The position numbers and the translations under genes are program-made. This document shows positions 44,283-53,036 of a stretch of DNA of 64,000 nt, piece after piece. Each line of letters starts with the position of its first letter. Position 1 is the first letter of the stretch. Below the pieces are notes generated by a model. That model had not been told where the DNA came from, did no database searches, and saw only the letters and a list, made by a program, of their open reading frames with translations. The stretch spans positions 1-64,000 of the forward strand of contig DBQC01000017.1 of NCBI GenBank assembly GCA_002305075.1, read 5' to 3'. The stretch is from Ruminococcaceae bacterium UBA1404. GTDB lineage: Bacteria; Bacillota; Clostridia; Oscillospirales; Ruminococcaceae.

Positions 44283-46751
44283 CTACTCTGCATAGGGCTT
44301 AAAACTGCGCAGCCGCAGGGCATTGGTGACCACCGATACCGAGCTAAAGCTCATGGCCGCAGCGCCGAACATGGGGTTGAGCAGCGGCCCACCAAAGGCG
44401 TACAGCAGACCTGCCGCTACGGGAATGCCCAGGGTGTTGTAGGCAAAGGCCCAGAACAGGTTTTGCTTGATATTGCGAATGGTGCTGCGGCTAAGGCGGA
44501 TGGCGTTAGGCACATCCATCAGATCGCTGCGCATGAGTACAATGTCGGCCGATTCGATGGCTACATCGGTGCCCGAGCCGATGGCAATGCCCACATCGGC
44601 CTGAGCCAGCGCCGGAGCGTCGTTGATGCCGTCGCCCACCATGGCCACCTTGTTGCCCGCCTGCTGGAGGCTGCGCACCGCATCGCTCTTATCCTGCGGC
44701 AGCACCTCGGCCAGCACTTCGTCGATGCCCACCTGACGGGCCACCCAATCGGCCGTTCTGCGGTTGTCGCCGGTAATCATGGCCACCTTGATGCCCATTT
44801 CGTGGAGACGGTCGATGGCCGCCTTGCTGGAGGGCTTAACCACATCGGCCACTGCGATGATGCCGTAGATTTTATCCTGCCCGGCCACATAGATGGGAGT
44901 TTTACCTTGATCGGCCAGCGTATCCGACTGGACATCCAAGCCCTCGAGCGCAATCTGCTGCTCGTCCATGAGCTTGCGGTTGCCAATATAGAGGGTCTGC
45001 TCCCCCACCAGCGCTTTAAGACCACGGCCGGGCAGCGCTTCAAAGGAGGTTACGGGCAGCAGCCTGAGGTTTTGCTCCTCGGCCTCGAACACGATAGCCT
45101 CGCCTAAGGGATGCTCGGAGGCCTTTTCGGCCGAAGCCGTAAGCCGCAGTAGCATATCCTTCTCCATATGCGCCGAAGTAATCAGGTCGGTGACCCGGGG
45201 CTTGCCCTCGGTGATGGTGCCGGTTTTATCCAACACGACCACATCGATGCTGTGGGCCGATTCCAGCGCCTCGCCGCCTTTAATCAGGATGCCATGCTCG
45301 GCGCCCTTGCCCGAACCCACCATGATAGCCGTGGGGGTGGCCAGCCCCAGCGCGCAGGGGCAGGCGATGACCAGCACCGACACAAAAATGTTGACCGCAA
45401 AACCAAAGTTGCGACTGTAAGCGTACCAGATGAGGGCGGCCACAATGGCAATAACCATAACCACCGGCACAAAATAGCCGGACACCACATCGGCCATGCG
45501 GGCAATGGGCGCCTTGTTGCTTTGGGCCTCCTCCACCAGACGGATAATCTGGGAGAGAGCTGTCTCGCCACCGACCTTGGTGGCCCGAATGTGGATGGCA
45601 CCGTTTTTGTTGATGGAGCCGGCGTAAACCCGGTCCCCCTCGTTTTTGTCTACCGGCATACTCTCGCCGGTGAGCATGGATTCGTCGATGGCGGTCGTGC
45701 CCCAAACCACCACGCCGTCCACCGGGATTTTCTCCCCCGGCTTGACGATAAGCAGGTCGCCCACCACCACTTCATCGATGGGCAGCTCGATTTCCTTGTC
45801 GCCCTCGAGTACGGTGGCTGTTTTGGGTGCGAGGCCCATGAGCTTTTTAATGGCCTCCGAGGTCTTGCCTTTGGAGACCGATTCCAACGCCTTACCAAAG
45901 AGAATGAGCGCTATGATGACGCCCGCCGTCTCGTAATAAAGGCTGTGGACGGCATGATGGTCGCCCTGTGCGATCATATAGGTGGAGTAGAGGCTGTATC
46001 CCATGGCTGCCGTAGTGCTGATGGCGATAAGGGAGTCCATGTTAGGCGCTCCGCTAATAAAGGCCTTGTAGCCGATGGTGAAAAACTTGTTACCCGCCAG
46101 AAGCACCGGAATAACCAGTATCAGTTGGGTTAGGGCATAACGCAGCGGGTAGGCATGAAGGTCTAAAAAACCGGGCAGCGGCAGCGGGAAGAATGGAATC
46201 ATAGGTCCCATAGCGATATAGAGCAGTGGAATGCCAAAAATGGCCGATATGCGAAACTTGGTCCAAAGCAGCTTGATTTCCCGTTCGCGGCGCTCCCTGT
46301 CGGCATCGGCCGCAGTTTCCCGCTGTACTTCAAGCGGTGTGTAGCCCAGCTTTTCTATGGCCGCCTTAATGGCCGACAGCCGAATCATTTGGGGATTGTA
46401 AAGCACGGTAGCGCTTTCGGTGGCCAAGTTGACCGACGCCCGGTCTATACCCTCGGTGCGATTTAGCACCTTTTCTATGCGGGTAGAACAGGCTGCACAG
46501 GTCATGCCGCCGATGGGAATGATAATCTCCTCGAGGGCGACCGGCACCGTAGCCCCGTAGCCGAGCTTCTCGACCATGGCAATAATGGCCGCCTCGTCGA
46601 GGGAAGCATCGTCAAAGCTGACGGTCATCTTTTCGGTGGCAAGGTTAACCGATGCGCTGTCCACGCCCGGCATACGAGCCACCATCTTCTCTATACGGGA
46701 CGAACAGGCTGCACAGGTCATGCCGGTTATATTAAATATCTGTGTTTTCAT
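44283..46751 (-). CDS. copA: Copper-exporting P1B-type ATPase CopA
   Basis: Pumps Cu(I) out of the cell. The start is ATG 46751 (822 residues, MKTQIFNITGMTCAAC); an upstream extension of the frame overlaps csoR and is not homologous. Two N-terminal HMA domains each carry GMTCAAC. The membrane Cu site is IACPCALGLATPT, the phosphorylation site DKTGTITEG; MITGDNRRTA and GDGINDAPALAQADVGIAI complete the ATPase. It lies 11 bp after csoR and before copZ. Confidence 0.97.
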   Translation of the reverse strand: MKTQIFNITGMTCAACSSRIEKMVARMPGVDSASVNLATEKMTVSFDDASLDEAAIIAMVEKLGYGATVPVALEEIIIPIGGMTCAACSTRIEKVLNRTEGIDRASVNLATESATVLYNPQMIRLSAIKAAIEKLGYTPLEVQRETAADADRERREREIKLLWTKFRISAIFGIPLLYIAMGPMIPFFPLPLPGFLDLHAYPLRYALTQLILVIPVLLAGNKFFTIGYKAFISGAPNMDSLIAISTTAAMGYSLYSTYMIAQGDHHAVHSLYYETAGVIIALILFGKALESVSKGKTSEAIKKLMGLAPKTATVLEGDKEIELPIDEVVVGDLLIVKPGEKIPVDGVVVWGTTAIDESMLTGESMPVDKNEGDRVYAGSINKNGAIHIRATKVGGETALSQIIRLVEEAQSNKAPIARMADVVSGYFVPVVMVIAIVAALIWYAYSRNFGFAVNIFVSVLVIACPCALGLATPTAIMVGSGKGAEHGILIKGGEALESAHSIDVVVLDKTGTITEGKPRVTDLITSAHMEKDMLLRLTASAEKASEHPLGEAIVFEAEEQNLRLLPVTSFEALPGRGLKALVGEQTLYIGNRKLMDEQQIALEGLDVQSDTLADQGKTPIYVAGQDKIYGIIAVADVVKPSSKAAIDRLHEMGIKVAMITGDNRRTADWVARQVGIDEVLAEVLPQDKSDAVRSLQQAGNKVAMVGDGINDAPALAQADVGIAIGSGTDVAIESADIVLMRSDLMDVPNAIRLSRSTIRNIKQNLFWAFAYNTLGIPVAAGLLYAFGGPLLNPMFGAAAMSFSSVSVVTNALRLRSFKPYAE

Positions 46752-46762
46752 GGGATAGCCCC

Positions 46763-47068
46763 CTATAGTATTTTTCCGATAGTAGTAATGAGCTCGTCGA
46801 TAATCTGGTCGTCCCCTGCCTGTATTTTTTCCACCAGGCATCCGCGTATATGATTCTCCAGCACCAGCTTGCTCACCGAGTTAAGGGCCGAACTGGCTGC
46901 GGCAATCTGGTGGAGCACATCATCGCAGTAGCAGTCTCGCTCGATCATGCCCCGTATGCCCCGCACCTGCCCTTCTATGCGGTTTAGCCGTGTGATAAGC
47001 GCTCGCTTGAGTTTATCTTCTCGCAGTGTAGAGCGGTTATCTCTACCACAGTGGCTTGGATTTTTCAT
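46763..47068 (-). CDS. csoR: Copper-sensing repressor CsoR
   Basis: A 101-residue DUF156 all-helical repressor that leaves DNA on binding Cu(I). The Cys-His-Cys copper triad is visible: a Cys within RDCYCDDVLHQI, then ENHIRGC. RLNRIEGQVRGIRGMIE is the family signature. Start ATG 47068 after AGGTGAGG. It is first in the operon with copA and copZ; a matching operator and a consensus promoter lie directly upstream. Confidence 0.96.
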   Translation of the reverse strand: MKNPSHCGRDNRSTLREDKLKRALITRLNRIEGQVRGIRGMIERDCYCDDVLHQIAAASSALNSVSKLVLENHIRGCLVEKIQAGDDQIIDELITTIGKIL

Positions 47069-47089
47069 AGGGCCTCACCTCATTCTTTT

Positions 47090-47106
47090 ATACCCCCCAT
47101 GGGTAT
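47090..47106 (-). promoter_or_regulatory. CsoR operator
   Basis: ATACCC-CCCAT-GGGTAT is the G/C-tract dyad typical of CsoR sites (TACCCC...GGGTA). It lies just downstream of the predicted transcription start, where bound repressor would block elongation or initiation. Confidence 0.85.
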
Positions 47107-47116
47107 GTCTAATTGC

Positions 47117-47145
47117 ATTATACGCTCCAAATTCTTCTGTGTCAA
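47117..47145 (-). promoter_or_regulatory. Consensus sigma-A promoter of csoR-copA-copZ
   Basis: Minus-strand perfect TTGACA (47140-47145) and perfect TATAAT (47117-47122), separated by exactly 17 bp. A full consensus suits a promoter that is normally held off by CsoR. Confidence 0.92.
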
Positions 47146-47223
47146 GCATTAATTATACTGCTTTAGTAGAAATTAACGCTGTGCTGTTAATTGGGTGCTC
47201 ATCCTGTGGTACTTCCATAAATA

Positions 47224-47253
47224 TTGCCATAAGCCAAGCAGATATGTTAAAAT
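47224..47253 (+). promoter_or_regulatory. Promoter of the flavodoxin gene
   Basis: TTGCCA (47224-47229), 18-bp spacer, TAAAAT (47248-47253). Both hexamers match five of six positions. It lies 43 bp before the start codon. Confidence 0.65.
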
Positions 47254-47296
47254 AGGTTGTTCGCCTTTCGCCCCCCGGCAGAATAAGGAGTAGAAT

Positions 47297-47839
47297 ATGA
47301 ACGCTGTGGTTATTTATGCGTCTAAATATGGCGCAACCCAAAAGTATGCTGCGTGGATTGCCGAAGCCCTTTCCTGCGACCTTTACGAAAGAAGCTCGAT
47401 AACCCCCGAGGCTATGGAAGACTACGATGTTATTATCTATGGTGGCGGCCTGTATGCCGGCGGAGTAAATGGCCTGTCCTTACTGCGCAAAAACTATGAT
47501 TTGGTTAAGGACAAGACCCTTGTGCTGTTTACCTGCGGTCTGGCCGACCCGACCGAGCCTACCAATATCGCCAACATTCTGGCCGGGCTACATAAGACCC
47601 TCACGCCGGAAATGCGGCAAAAAATTCGGGTGTTTCACCTGCGTGGCGGCATCAACTACACGCGGCTAACCCCGGTGCACAAGACCATGATGGCCATGCT
47701 CCGCCGTGTTATTCTGCGCAAAGATCCGGCAAATCTGACCCTTGAGGAGCAGGAACTTCTGCGCACCTATGGGCAAACGGTCGACTTTACCGATAAAAGC
47801 ACCATTCAGCCCATCATTGATTATCTGGCCACTTTGTAG
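47297..47839 (+). CDS. Flavodoxin-domain protein (HemG-like)
   Basis: A 180-residue flavodoxin-like protein. The FMN phosphate loop is ASKYGATQKYA near residues 8-18; VIIYGGGLYAGGV and LFTCGLADP are further FMN-contact segments. The family includes menaquinone-linked protoporphyrinogen oxidase HemG, but haem genes are not nearby and many Clostridia use such proteins in unknown redox roles. AAGGAG precedes the ATG. Confidence 0.85.
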   Translation: MNAVVIYASKYGATQKYAAWIAEALSCDLYERSSITPEAMEDYDVIIYGGGLYAGGVNGLSLLRKNYDLVKDKTLVLFTCGLADPTEPTNIANILAGLHKTLTPEMRQKIRVFHLRGGINYTRLTPVHKTMMAMLRRVILRKDPANLTLEEQELLRTYGQTVDFTDKSTIQPIIDYLATL

Positions 47840-47861
47840 CCGCAAAGGCTCAAGGCACAAC

Positions 47862-47890
47862 CGTCCTAAATTTCCAATTCGTTTAGGACG
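47862..47890 (+). promoter_or_regulatory. Inverted repeat before the YbaK gene
   Basis: CGTCCTAAA and TTTAGGACG flank an 11-base spacer, directly before TATAAT (47893-47898). The same GTCCTAAAT nonamer occurs twice upstream of the AGCS symporter. It may be an operator. Confidence 0.4.
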
Positions 47891-47920
47891 CTTATAATAG
47901 TTTGGAAAGGTATGATATCG

Positions 47921-48394
47921 TTGTCCATTGAATCCGCCCGCGCCCACCTGGAAAAATGGGGGCGCAGCGCTGATATTCTTGAGTTTGATGCCTCCACCGC
48001 CACGGTGGCGCTGGCTGCACAGGCCCTGGGCGTGGAGGAAGCGCGCATTGCTAAGAGCATCTGTTTGCTTCATGGGGAGCAGGCGCTCATCATTGTAGCC
48101 GCCGGCGACGCCCGCATTGACAACCGAAAGTTTAAGGATACTTTTGGTTTTAAGGCGCGTATGCTCTCTCCCGAACAAACTGAAGCCATGACCGGCCATG
48201 CGGTGGGCGGTGTATGCCCCTTTGGTCTTCCGGACGGTGTTTCGGTTTATTTAGACCAGTCTCTCGCCCGTTTTGACACCGTTTTTCCCGCCTGCGGCAA
48301 TAGCAATTCGGCCATTGAGCTCACCCTCGATGAGCTGGAAACCTATTCTGGCAGTCTTGGCTGGGTTGATATTGGTAAGCAAGCGGCAGAGTAG
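47921..48394 (+). CDS. YbaK/EbsC-type aminoacyl-tRNA deacylase
   Basis: Trans-editing enzyme family that hydrolyses mischarged tRNAs (for example Cys- or Ala-tRNA-Pro). I start at TTG 47921 because GGAAAGG lies ten bases upstream and the result, SIESARAHLEKWG, matches the family opening; an ATG at 47912 has only one base of spacing. The catalytic Lys segment EARIAKSICL and GGVCPFGLPDGVSVYLD are conserved. The amino-acid specificity is unknown. An imperfect hairpin at 48424-48450 with a short T-run may terminate it. Confidence 0.88.
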   Translation: MSIESARAHLEKWGRSADILEFDASTATVALAAQALGVEEARIAKSICLLHGEQALIIVAAGDARIDNRKFKDTFGFKARMLSPEQTEAMTGHAVGGVCPFGLPDGVSVYLDQSLARFDTVFPACGNSNSAIELTLDELETYSGSLGWVDIGKQAAE

Positions 48395-48538
48395 ATGGTG
48401 GCTATCAATACATATATATAAAGCGGCGGGCCAATTCGGCTCGCCGCTTTCGGATAGTTTATCAAATTGTTGGTGCTCCAGTTTTTTAAAAGATTTGGTA
48501 TTAGTCAGGGTATATTCAAATTGGTCGTGAAATCAGCG

Positions 48539-49033
48539 TTAATTGGGTGTGGCAAAGCTTTCTATCCATTCGGTGTAAACGGTGTAGTTTGTGTGGTAGG
48601 GTAGATCGTCGAGCCAGATGAGGGTGTACTTTTGGTCGCCTTGGGTGCCGGATTGAATCACCATCATATGGTCACCATGGCTCCACTCCACCCGGTAGCC
48701 CCGGTCGGCCACCTTGATATTGTCGTGGGATGAGACGGGTTGGCTATCGACCAAGAGCGAGCAAAGCGCCGCTATCTTATCATCGGACAGTACGCAGGTG
48801 TCCAGCAGAACCTGGGACTTGTTGCGCACCAGGATGCAGTCCTCCCCACTGCCATTGTTCTCAAGGAAGGGGGCAAAAGCCTCATCAAATGGGGGGATAT
48901 CTGCTAAGTCAGGCGCTTGGACCGACTCTTTGGGGGACGGGCGCACACTGACCAGCGCATTTGCGTGTTCGCAACCGGTGAGCAGAATGCCAATAGCGGT
49001 AAGCAGCAGCAAGGTCTGCACACGATATCGCAT
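48539..49033 (-). CDS. Putative lipoprotein of unknown function
   Basis: The 164-residue protein starts at ATG 49033 after GGAGGG. A lipoprotein signal peptide ends ILLTGC. The mature part has a disordered acidic linker and a domain of about 110 residues with two cysteines (ED-C-ILV, D-T-C-VL) that could pair. No family is recognised. It stands alone and convergent with the YbaK gene. Confidence 0.75.
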   Translation of the reverse strand: MRYRVQTLLLLTAIGILLTGCEHANALVSVRPSPKESVQAPDLADIPPFDEAFAPFLENNGSGEDCILVRNKSQVLLDTCVLSDDKIAALCSLLVDSQPVSSHDNIKVADRGYRVEWSHGDHMMVIQSGTQGDQKYTLIWLDDLPYHTNYTVYTEWIESFATPN

Positions 49034-49706
49034 AAGAACCCTCCAGAACCTCAATATTAATCCTTTTGCAACCTATTTTAATGTATAGGTTGGTGCAAAT
49101 GGTTACGAAATTTTGAATATGTTCACTTTAAAAGCCGTGCGACATTCGTGTAGTGCTCTATTTTTATATAGAATTATGTATATGAGCATTTATTTTTGTC
49201 ATGCGCACTCAAGCGGCTTGATGCCATGCTCAAAGGGTGCACGGGCCGTACCGCTTAAACGACCGACGGTCCGTCGACAAAAATGGGGCAATTTCGAGCA
49301 TATTCCCCATCTGTTGGGGTGTCGTCCTAATCCGCTTGGCGCAGCGGCTCCTGCGCTTTGCTTTGATGCGAGGGCAAGTTGGGCAAACCACCTGTTGTGT
49401 GTTCGCTGCATAAAACTGAGCTTGTGTTCGCTATGCTCCGAAATATATACGGAGAGGGGCACATCTGCTTTTGTCTCGGGTATGGTTTCTGAGCTATGCT
49501 CGCACCAAGTTTGGGAGCGCAATTCGTTGTTAGCGGCAAGGCCACTTAATGGGCCGATACGCTCGGGACGGTTGTAGCCTGACGGACGGTCGGTCAGTGC
49601 AGAGGGGATGGCTTTTACGAAGGAGAGCCCCAAAATAGCTTTCTAACTACCGTTATGTAGCCGGGTGGCAACATAAACCACAGCAAAACAGGGGGTGGTG
49701 CTAACC
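49034..49706. other. Gene-poor spacer with terminal inverted repeats
   Basis: About 670 bp without a convincing gene. A 144-codon minus frame (49199-49633) is open but lacks a ribosome site and a recognised family. The core is bounded by GACCGACGGTCCGTC (49261-49275) and GACGGACGGTCGGTC (49581-49595), which are inverted copies matching at 14 of 15 positions. It may be a small non-autonomous mobile element or a pair of operators. Confidence 0.5.
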
Positions 49707-50570
49707 CTACTCTTGCTCTGCTTCCCCCACAAGCTCTATAATCACCAGCTCGGGGCGGCTAAGGATTCGAAAGCCCACCTTGCCGTTGCCCAGACCACGG
49801 CTGACCACCATGCAGCGCCCATCATGGGTGTAGATTCCGGCGTCATAGGTCGGAAAGAAGCGGCGGTAGGGGGAAAGCAGCCCCCCAAAAAAGGGCAGGC
49901 GAATCATTCCCCCGTGCATATGGCCGCACAGGGTGAGATCGGCGCCCCAGTCGGCATAAACCTGAAAAAAGGCCGGCGTGTGGATGGTCAGAATGTTGTA
50001 AACATCCGGATCACTCGAGCCAATAAGGGCGGTTAAATCGCGGGTGCTAAACAGTCTGTCGTCGCCGGACGGGCCGGGATCTCGTTGATAAATCTGCTCG
50101 CTCCAAGCGCCATAAAGGCGCACATTCGCCTCGGGTATCGGGATGTGGGCATTGTCGAGCAACTGCACTCCTCGCTGCTTGAGCGACTGCTGCAACTTGT
50201 GCCAATTCGCCCCATGCAACCGCTGCTCGTGATTACCTTGGGTATAATAGAGCGGATAGCGATCTGCCAGCGCCTCCACAAGCCCAAAGAGCGTCTGATT
50301 TTTTCCGTCGCCATCAATCATATCGCCGGCCATAATCACCAAGTCGGGAGTATGTGCGTCTATGGTGCGAACAAGCCGGCGGTTTTGTCGCCCTAACCTC
50401 CGTCCGTGTAAATCGGACAAAAGCGCTATTGTAAGCCTTTCTTTCGCAGGTAGCTTTGAACTGCAAAGCCTGTGAAATCCCACTTCAAGGCAGGAGTTAC
50501 TCACCCATACCACCGCCGCACAGAGCACAAGAAGCGCTGGCAGCAACCGTCTTCCCCCTTTTATCTCCAC
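49707..50570 (-). CDS. Membrane-anchored calcineurin-like metallophosphoesterase (YkuE-like)
   Basis: A 287-residue protein with an N-terminal membrane helix (LLPALLVLCAAVVWV) and an external phosphoesterase domain. Metal-binding motifs in order: LLSDLHG, VIMAGDMID, YTQGNHE, ILTIHTP and LCGHMHGG. Related YkuE-type enzymes act on lipid or nucleotide pyrophosphates; the substrate here is unknown. The frame opens at GTG 50570, but TTG 50546, with GGGGGAAG seven bases upstream, is a likely start. Confidence 0.88.
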   Translation of the reverse strand: MEIKGGRRLLPALLVLCAAVVWVSNSCLEVGFHRLCSSKLPAKERLTIALLSDLHGRRLGRQNRRLVRTIDAHTPDLVIMAGDMIDGDGKNQTLFGLVEALADRYPLYYTQGNHEQRLHGANWHKLQQSLKQRGVQLLDNAHIPIPEANVRLYGAWSEQIYQRDPGPSGDDRLFSTRDLTALIGSSDPDVYNILTIHTPAFFQVYADWGADLTLCGHMHGGMIRLPFFGGLLSPYRRFFPTYDAGIYTHDGRCMVVSRGLGNGKVGFRILSRPELVIIELVGEAEQE

Positions 50571-50648
50571 TTGTGTTGCCGTGGAGTATCTTTATCACCG
50601 ACCACTCACACCAATCCGGTCAGAATTACATTTAGTATAGCATGCCTT

Positions 50649-51980
50649 TTAGATTTTAACACGCTTTAAATATTGTAGCGTGACACGGCGGATGCGAGGG
50701 GTGAGCAGCAACACCACCGGCAGGTTGATTGCTATCATGAGGAAGCTGGAAATGTCGGTAAGCTGCCATGCGAGATTGGGCAGCATGACCGCACCTACCA
50801 CACAGGTGAGAGCGTAGAGCGCCCGATATCCGCCCACCGCCCATTTTGTGGAGCCAAGCAGCCGCTTGACGGCTGCCTCGCCGTAGACATACCAGCCCAA
50901 AATGGAGGTGACGGCGAAAATAATGGTGAACAGCGCCACCATCTGCTCGAAAAAGGGGCCAATAAGCGCACCAAAAGCATCGGCGGTGAGCTGGGCGCCC
51001 GAGCGGGAGGGGTCGAGTGGGTGGGGAGACAGCAGTACCACGAGGGCGGTAGCCGTGCAGCAGAGTAGCGTGTCGATGGCCACCTCGAGCACACCCCACA
51101 AGCCTTGTACGGCGGGGCGGGTTTCGCTGGAGGCAGCGTGGGCAATAGGAGCCGTGCCAAAGCCCGCCTCATTGGAAAAAAGCCCGCGAGCCATACCAAA
51201 TCGCATGGCTCGCGATGCAGTATAGCCCGCCAACCCACCTGAAATAGGGCGCAATCCAAAAGCCGACAGAATCATATCCCAGAGCAGAGTAAAAAGAGCG
51301 CTGCGTCCCTGATAAATGGCCCATATGGAGGCTGCAAGGTAGGTTATTGTCATAAAGGGGGCCAGCAGCGACAGGGCATCGGCCACCCGTTTAATGCCTC
51401 CGAAGGAGAGGATGAGGACAAATGTCCCAACCGCAAGCCCGGTGTAGAGGGCGGGCATTCCCATCCCTGCACCCATGGCCGCCGCCGCATTAGTTTGCAC
51501 CATATTGCCACCCACCAAGGCCGAGCAGAGCAAGGCGGCGGCAAACAGCCCGCTGAGCACCCGGGTGCCCGGCACCAGCTTCATGTAGGCCATGGGCGAG
51601 CCCTCATAACCACCGGGCACAGGGCGGCGGGTATCCATGGCGAGGGTAGTTTCGGCATATTTCAGTACCATGCCGCTGAGGGCGGACAGCCACATCCAGA
51701 CCAGCGCCCCCGGGCCCCCCAATGCTATGGCGATCGCCACGCCGGTGATATTCCCGGTGCCCATGGTGCCGCCCAGAGCAATAGACATGGCCTTAAAGGG
51801 GGATACCTGCCCTTCCTCGGTCGGCTTTTTAAATAGTCCGCCAAGGGTCTCCCGCAGCACCAGTCGAGGATGGCGCATATAAAAAAAACGGGTTTGTACG
51901 CCGAGATAAAGGCCGGATAGCATGACGGCCGCCACCGTATAAGGCCCCCACAGCAGGTCGCTTAGATTTTCTGGCAACAT
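50649..51980 (-). CDS. Alanine/glycine:cation symporter family (AGCS) transporter
   Basis: Sodium-coupled amino-acid importer with about eleven membrane helices in 443 residues. Family segments include FKAMSIALGGTMGTGNITGVAIAI, PMAYMKLVPGTR, and RGLFSNEAGFGTAPIAHAAS. Start ATG 51980 with GGGGGTGA upstream. It is a single-gene unit; two copies of GTCCTAAAT lie upstream (52024-52032 and 52065-52073, minus strand). Confidence 0.93.
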   Translation of the reverse strand: MLPENLSDLLWGPYTVAAVMLSGLYLGVQTRFFYMRHPRLVLRETLGGLFKKPTEEGQVSPFKAMSIALGGTMGTGNITGVAIAIALGGPGALVWMWLSALSGMVLKYAETTLAMDTRRPVPGGYEGSPMAYMKLVPGTRVLSGLFAAALLCSALVGGNMVQTNAAAAMGAGMGMPALYTGLAVGTFVLILSFGGIKRVADALSLLAPFMTITYLAASIWAIYQGRSALFTLLWDMILSAFGLRPISGGLAGYTASRAMRFGMARGLFSNEAGFGTAPIAHAASSETRPAVQGLWGVLEVAIDTLLCCTATALVVLLSPHPLDPSRSGAQLTADAFGALIGPFFEQMVALFTIIFAVTSILGWYVYGEAAVKRLLGSTKWAVGGYRALYALTCVVGAVMLPNLAWQLTDISSFLMIAINLPVVLLLTPRIRRVTLQYLKRVKI

Positions 51981-52124
51981 GGTGCGTCACCCCCATGGGC
52001 CAGTATATGCGCTCTATAGCGACATTTAGGACAGGTTGAGGGGGCACTTTTGACTGCGACCACAATTTAGGACGCCGAACCAAAGCACTTTAGTGGTCTG
52101 TCCTACCACCGCACTCCCGCCCAA

Positions 52125-52156
52125 AACAAAGCCGGCCCCGCCTTAGGCGGAGCCGG
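52125..52156 (-). terminator. Terminator after the glyoxalase-like gene
   Basis: GCACCGGCTCCGCC-type arms paired around TAA (52131-52156), followed on the minus strand by TTTGTTTTGG. Confidence 0.8.
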
Positions 52157-52179
52157 TGCTATGTGTGTCTGTTCTGAGG

Positions 52180-52551
52180 TTAGCGCTTGGCCGGAACAAT
52201 CTCTAACCAGTAGCCGTCCGGGTCGCTGATAAAGTAGATGTTCATCTTGGTGTTCTCGTAGCAGATGCAGCCCATCTCGGAGTGCAGCTTGTGGGCAGCC
52301 TCGAAATCCTCGGTGGTAAAGGCCAGATGGATCTCGTTGTCACCGAGGTTGTAGGGGTCGGTGCGGTCCCGCAGATAGGTCAGCTCGAGCAGGTGTTCGG
52401 ACACGCCGTCGCCCAAATAGACAAGCGTAAAGCTTCCGTCCTCGGCCTCCTTGCGCCGAACCTCCTTAAGTCCTAGGGCCTGCTTATAAAAAGCAAGGCT
52501 TTTCTCTAAATCAAGCACATTAATATTATTATGAGCAAATTTGAATTTCAC
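52180..52551 (-). CDS. Glyoxalase I-like (VOC superfamily) protein
   Basis: A 123-residue vicinal-oxygen-chelate protein. The four metal-ligand positions of GloA seem present: His in KFAHNNINVLDLEKSLAFY, Glu in HLLELTYLRD, His in NEIHLAFTT and Glu in GYWLEIVP. This fits lactoylglutathione lyase, but Clostridia rarely make glutathione, so another thiol adduct or substrate is possible. Start ATG 52551. Confidence 0.85.
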   Translation of the reverse strand: MKFKFAHNNINVLDLEKSLAFYKQALGLKEVRRKEAEDGSFTLVYLGDGVSEHLLELTYLRDRTDPYNLGDNEIHLAFTTEDFEAAHKLHSEMGCICYENTKMNIYFISDPDGYWLEIVPAKR

Positions 52552-52658
52552 GACTCAGGCTCCTTACTTTGTGGCTCAGTGCCATATTCAGCCCTATTTT
52601 ACAGCATAGCCAACGGTTTTTCAGGCGATTGTCATGAAAAGTCGGTGACAATTTGATT

Positions 52659-53036
52659 TCAGCTGATATAATCTTCAATGCGCTCGGTGAGCTCCTTGTA
52701 GTCGTAGATGATAATGCCCTCTATCAGCGCCTCCTGATCCACCGGCGGTAGATATTTAATATAGACATCGAAAACCAGGTCGGGCGTGTCCTTGCCGATG
52801 GTATAAACCGCCAGTCGCCCATCCTGCTCGCCAAGACGGTATTTGGGCTGCGCCTCACGGGGGTCGTGGGGAATATTATGTTCATGTTCCACCACGCTCT
52901 GCCCATCGGATGGTGCCGGGGATAGGTCACTCATATTTCGGCCCGCCACAAAGCCCACAGCCGCTGCCGCAACCGTGACCACCGCCATAGCCAGCACACT
53001 CCACAACATGGTATTGCGCAAAACATCACCCCGCAA
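52659..53036 (-). CDS. BofC C-terminal-domain-like membrane-anchored protein
   Basis: About 116-125 residues with one N-terminal membrane segment (SVLAMAVVTVAAAAVGFVAG) and an external domain. The pattern YRLGEQDGRLAVY followed by DVYIKYLPPVDQEALIEGI and ELTERIEDYIS resembles the C-terminal domain of BofC, which in Bacillus restrains SpoIVB in the forespore intermembrane space. The start is unclear: TTG 53036, TTG 53021 or ATG 53009. Assignment is by pattern recall, not a search. Confidence 0.6.
   Translation of the reverse strand: MRGDVLRNTMLWSVLAMAVVTVAAAAVGFVAGRNMSDLSPAPSDGQSVVEHEHNIPHDPREAQPKYRLGEQDGRLAVYTIGKDTPDLVFDVYIKYLPPVDQEALIEGIIIYDYKELTERIEDYIS

Noticed and set aside
45168..46133. 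Long plus frames opposite copA (also 44181-45107)
   Set aside because: Shadows of the conserved copA frame, with no start signals of their own.
49199..49633. 144-codon minus frame in the 49.0-49.7 kb spacer
   Set aside because: No ribosome site, no recognised family, and it runs through the inverted-repeat ends of the patch; kept only as part of the spacer description.
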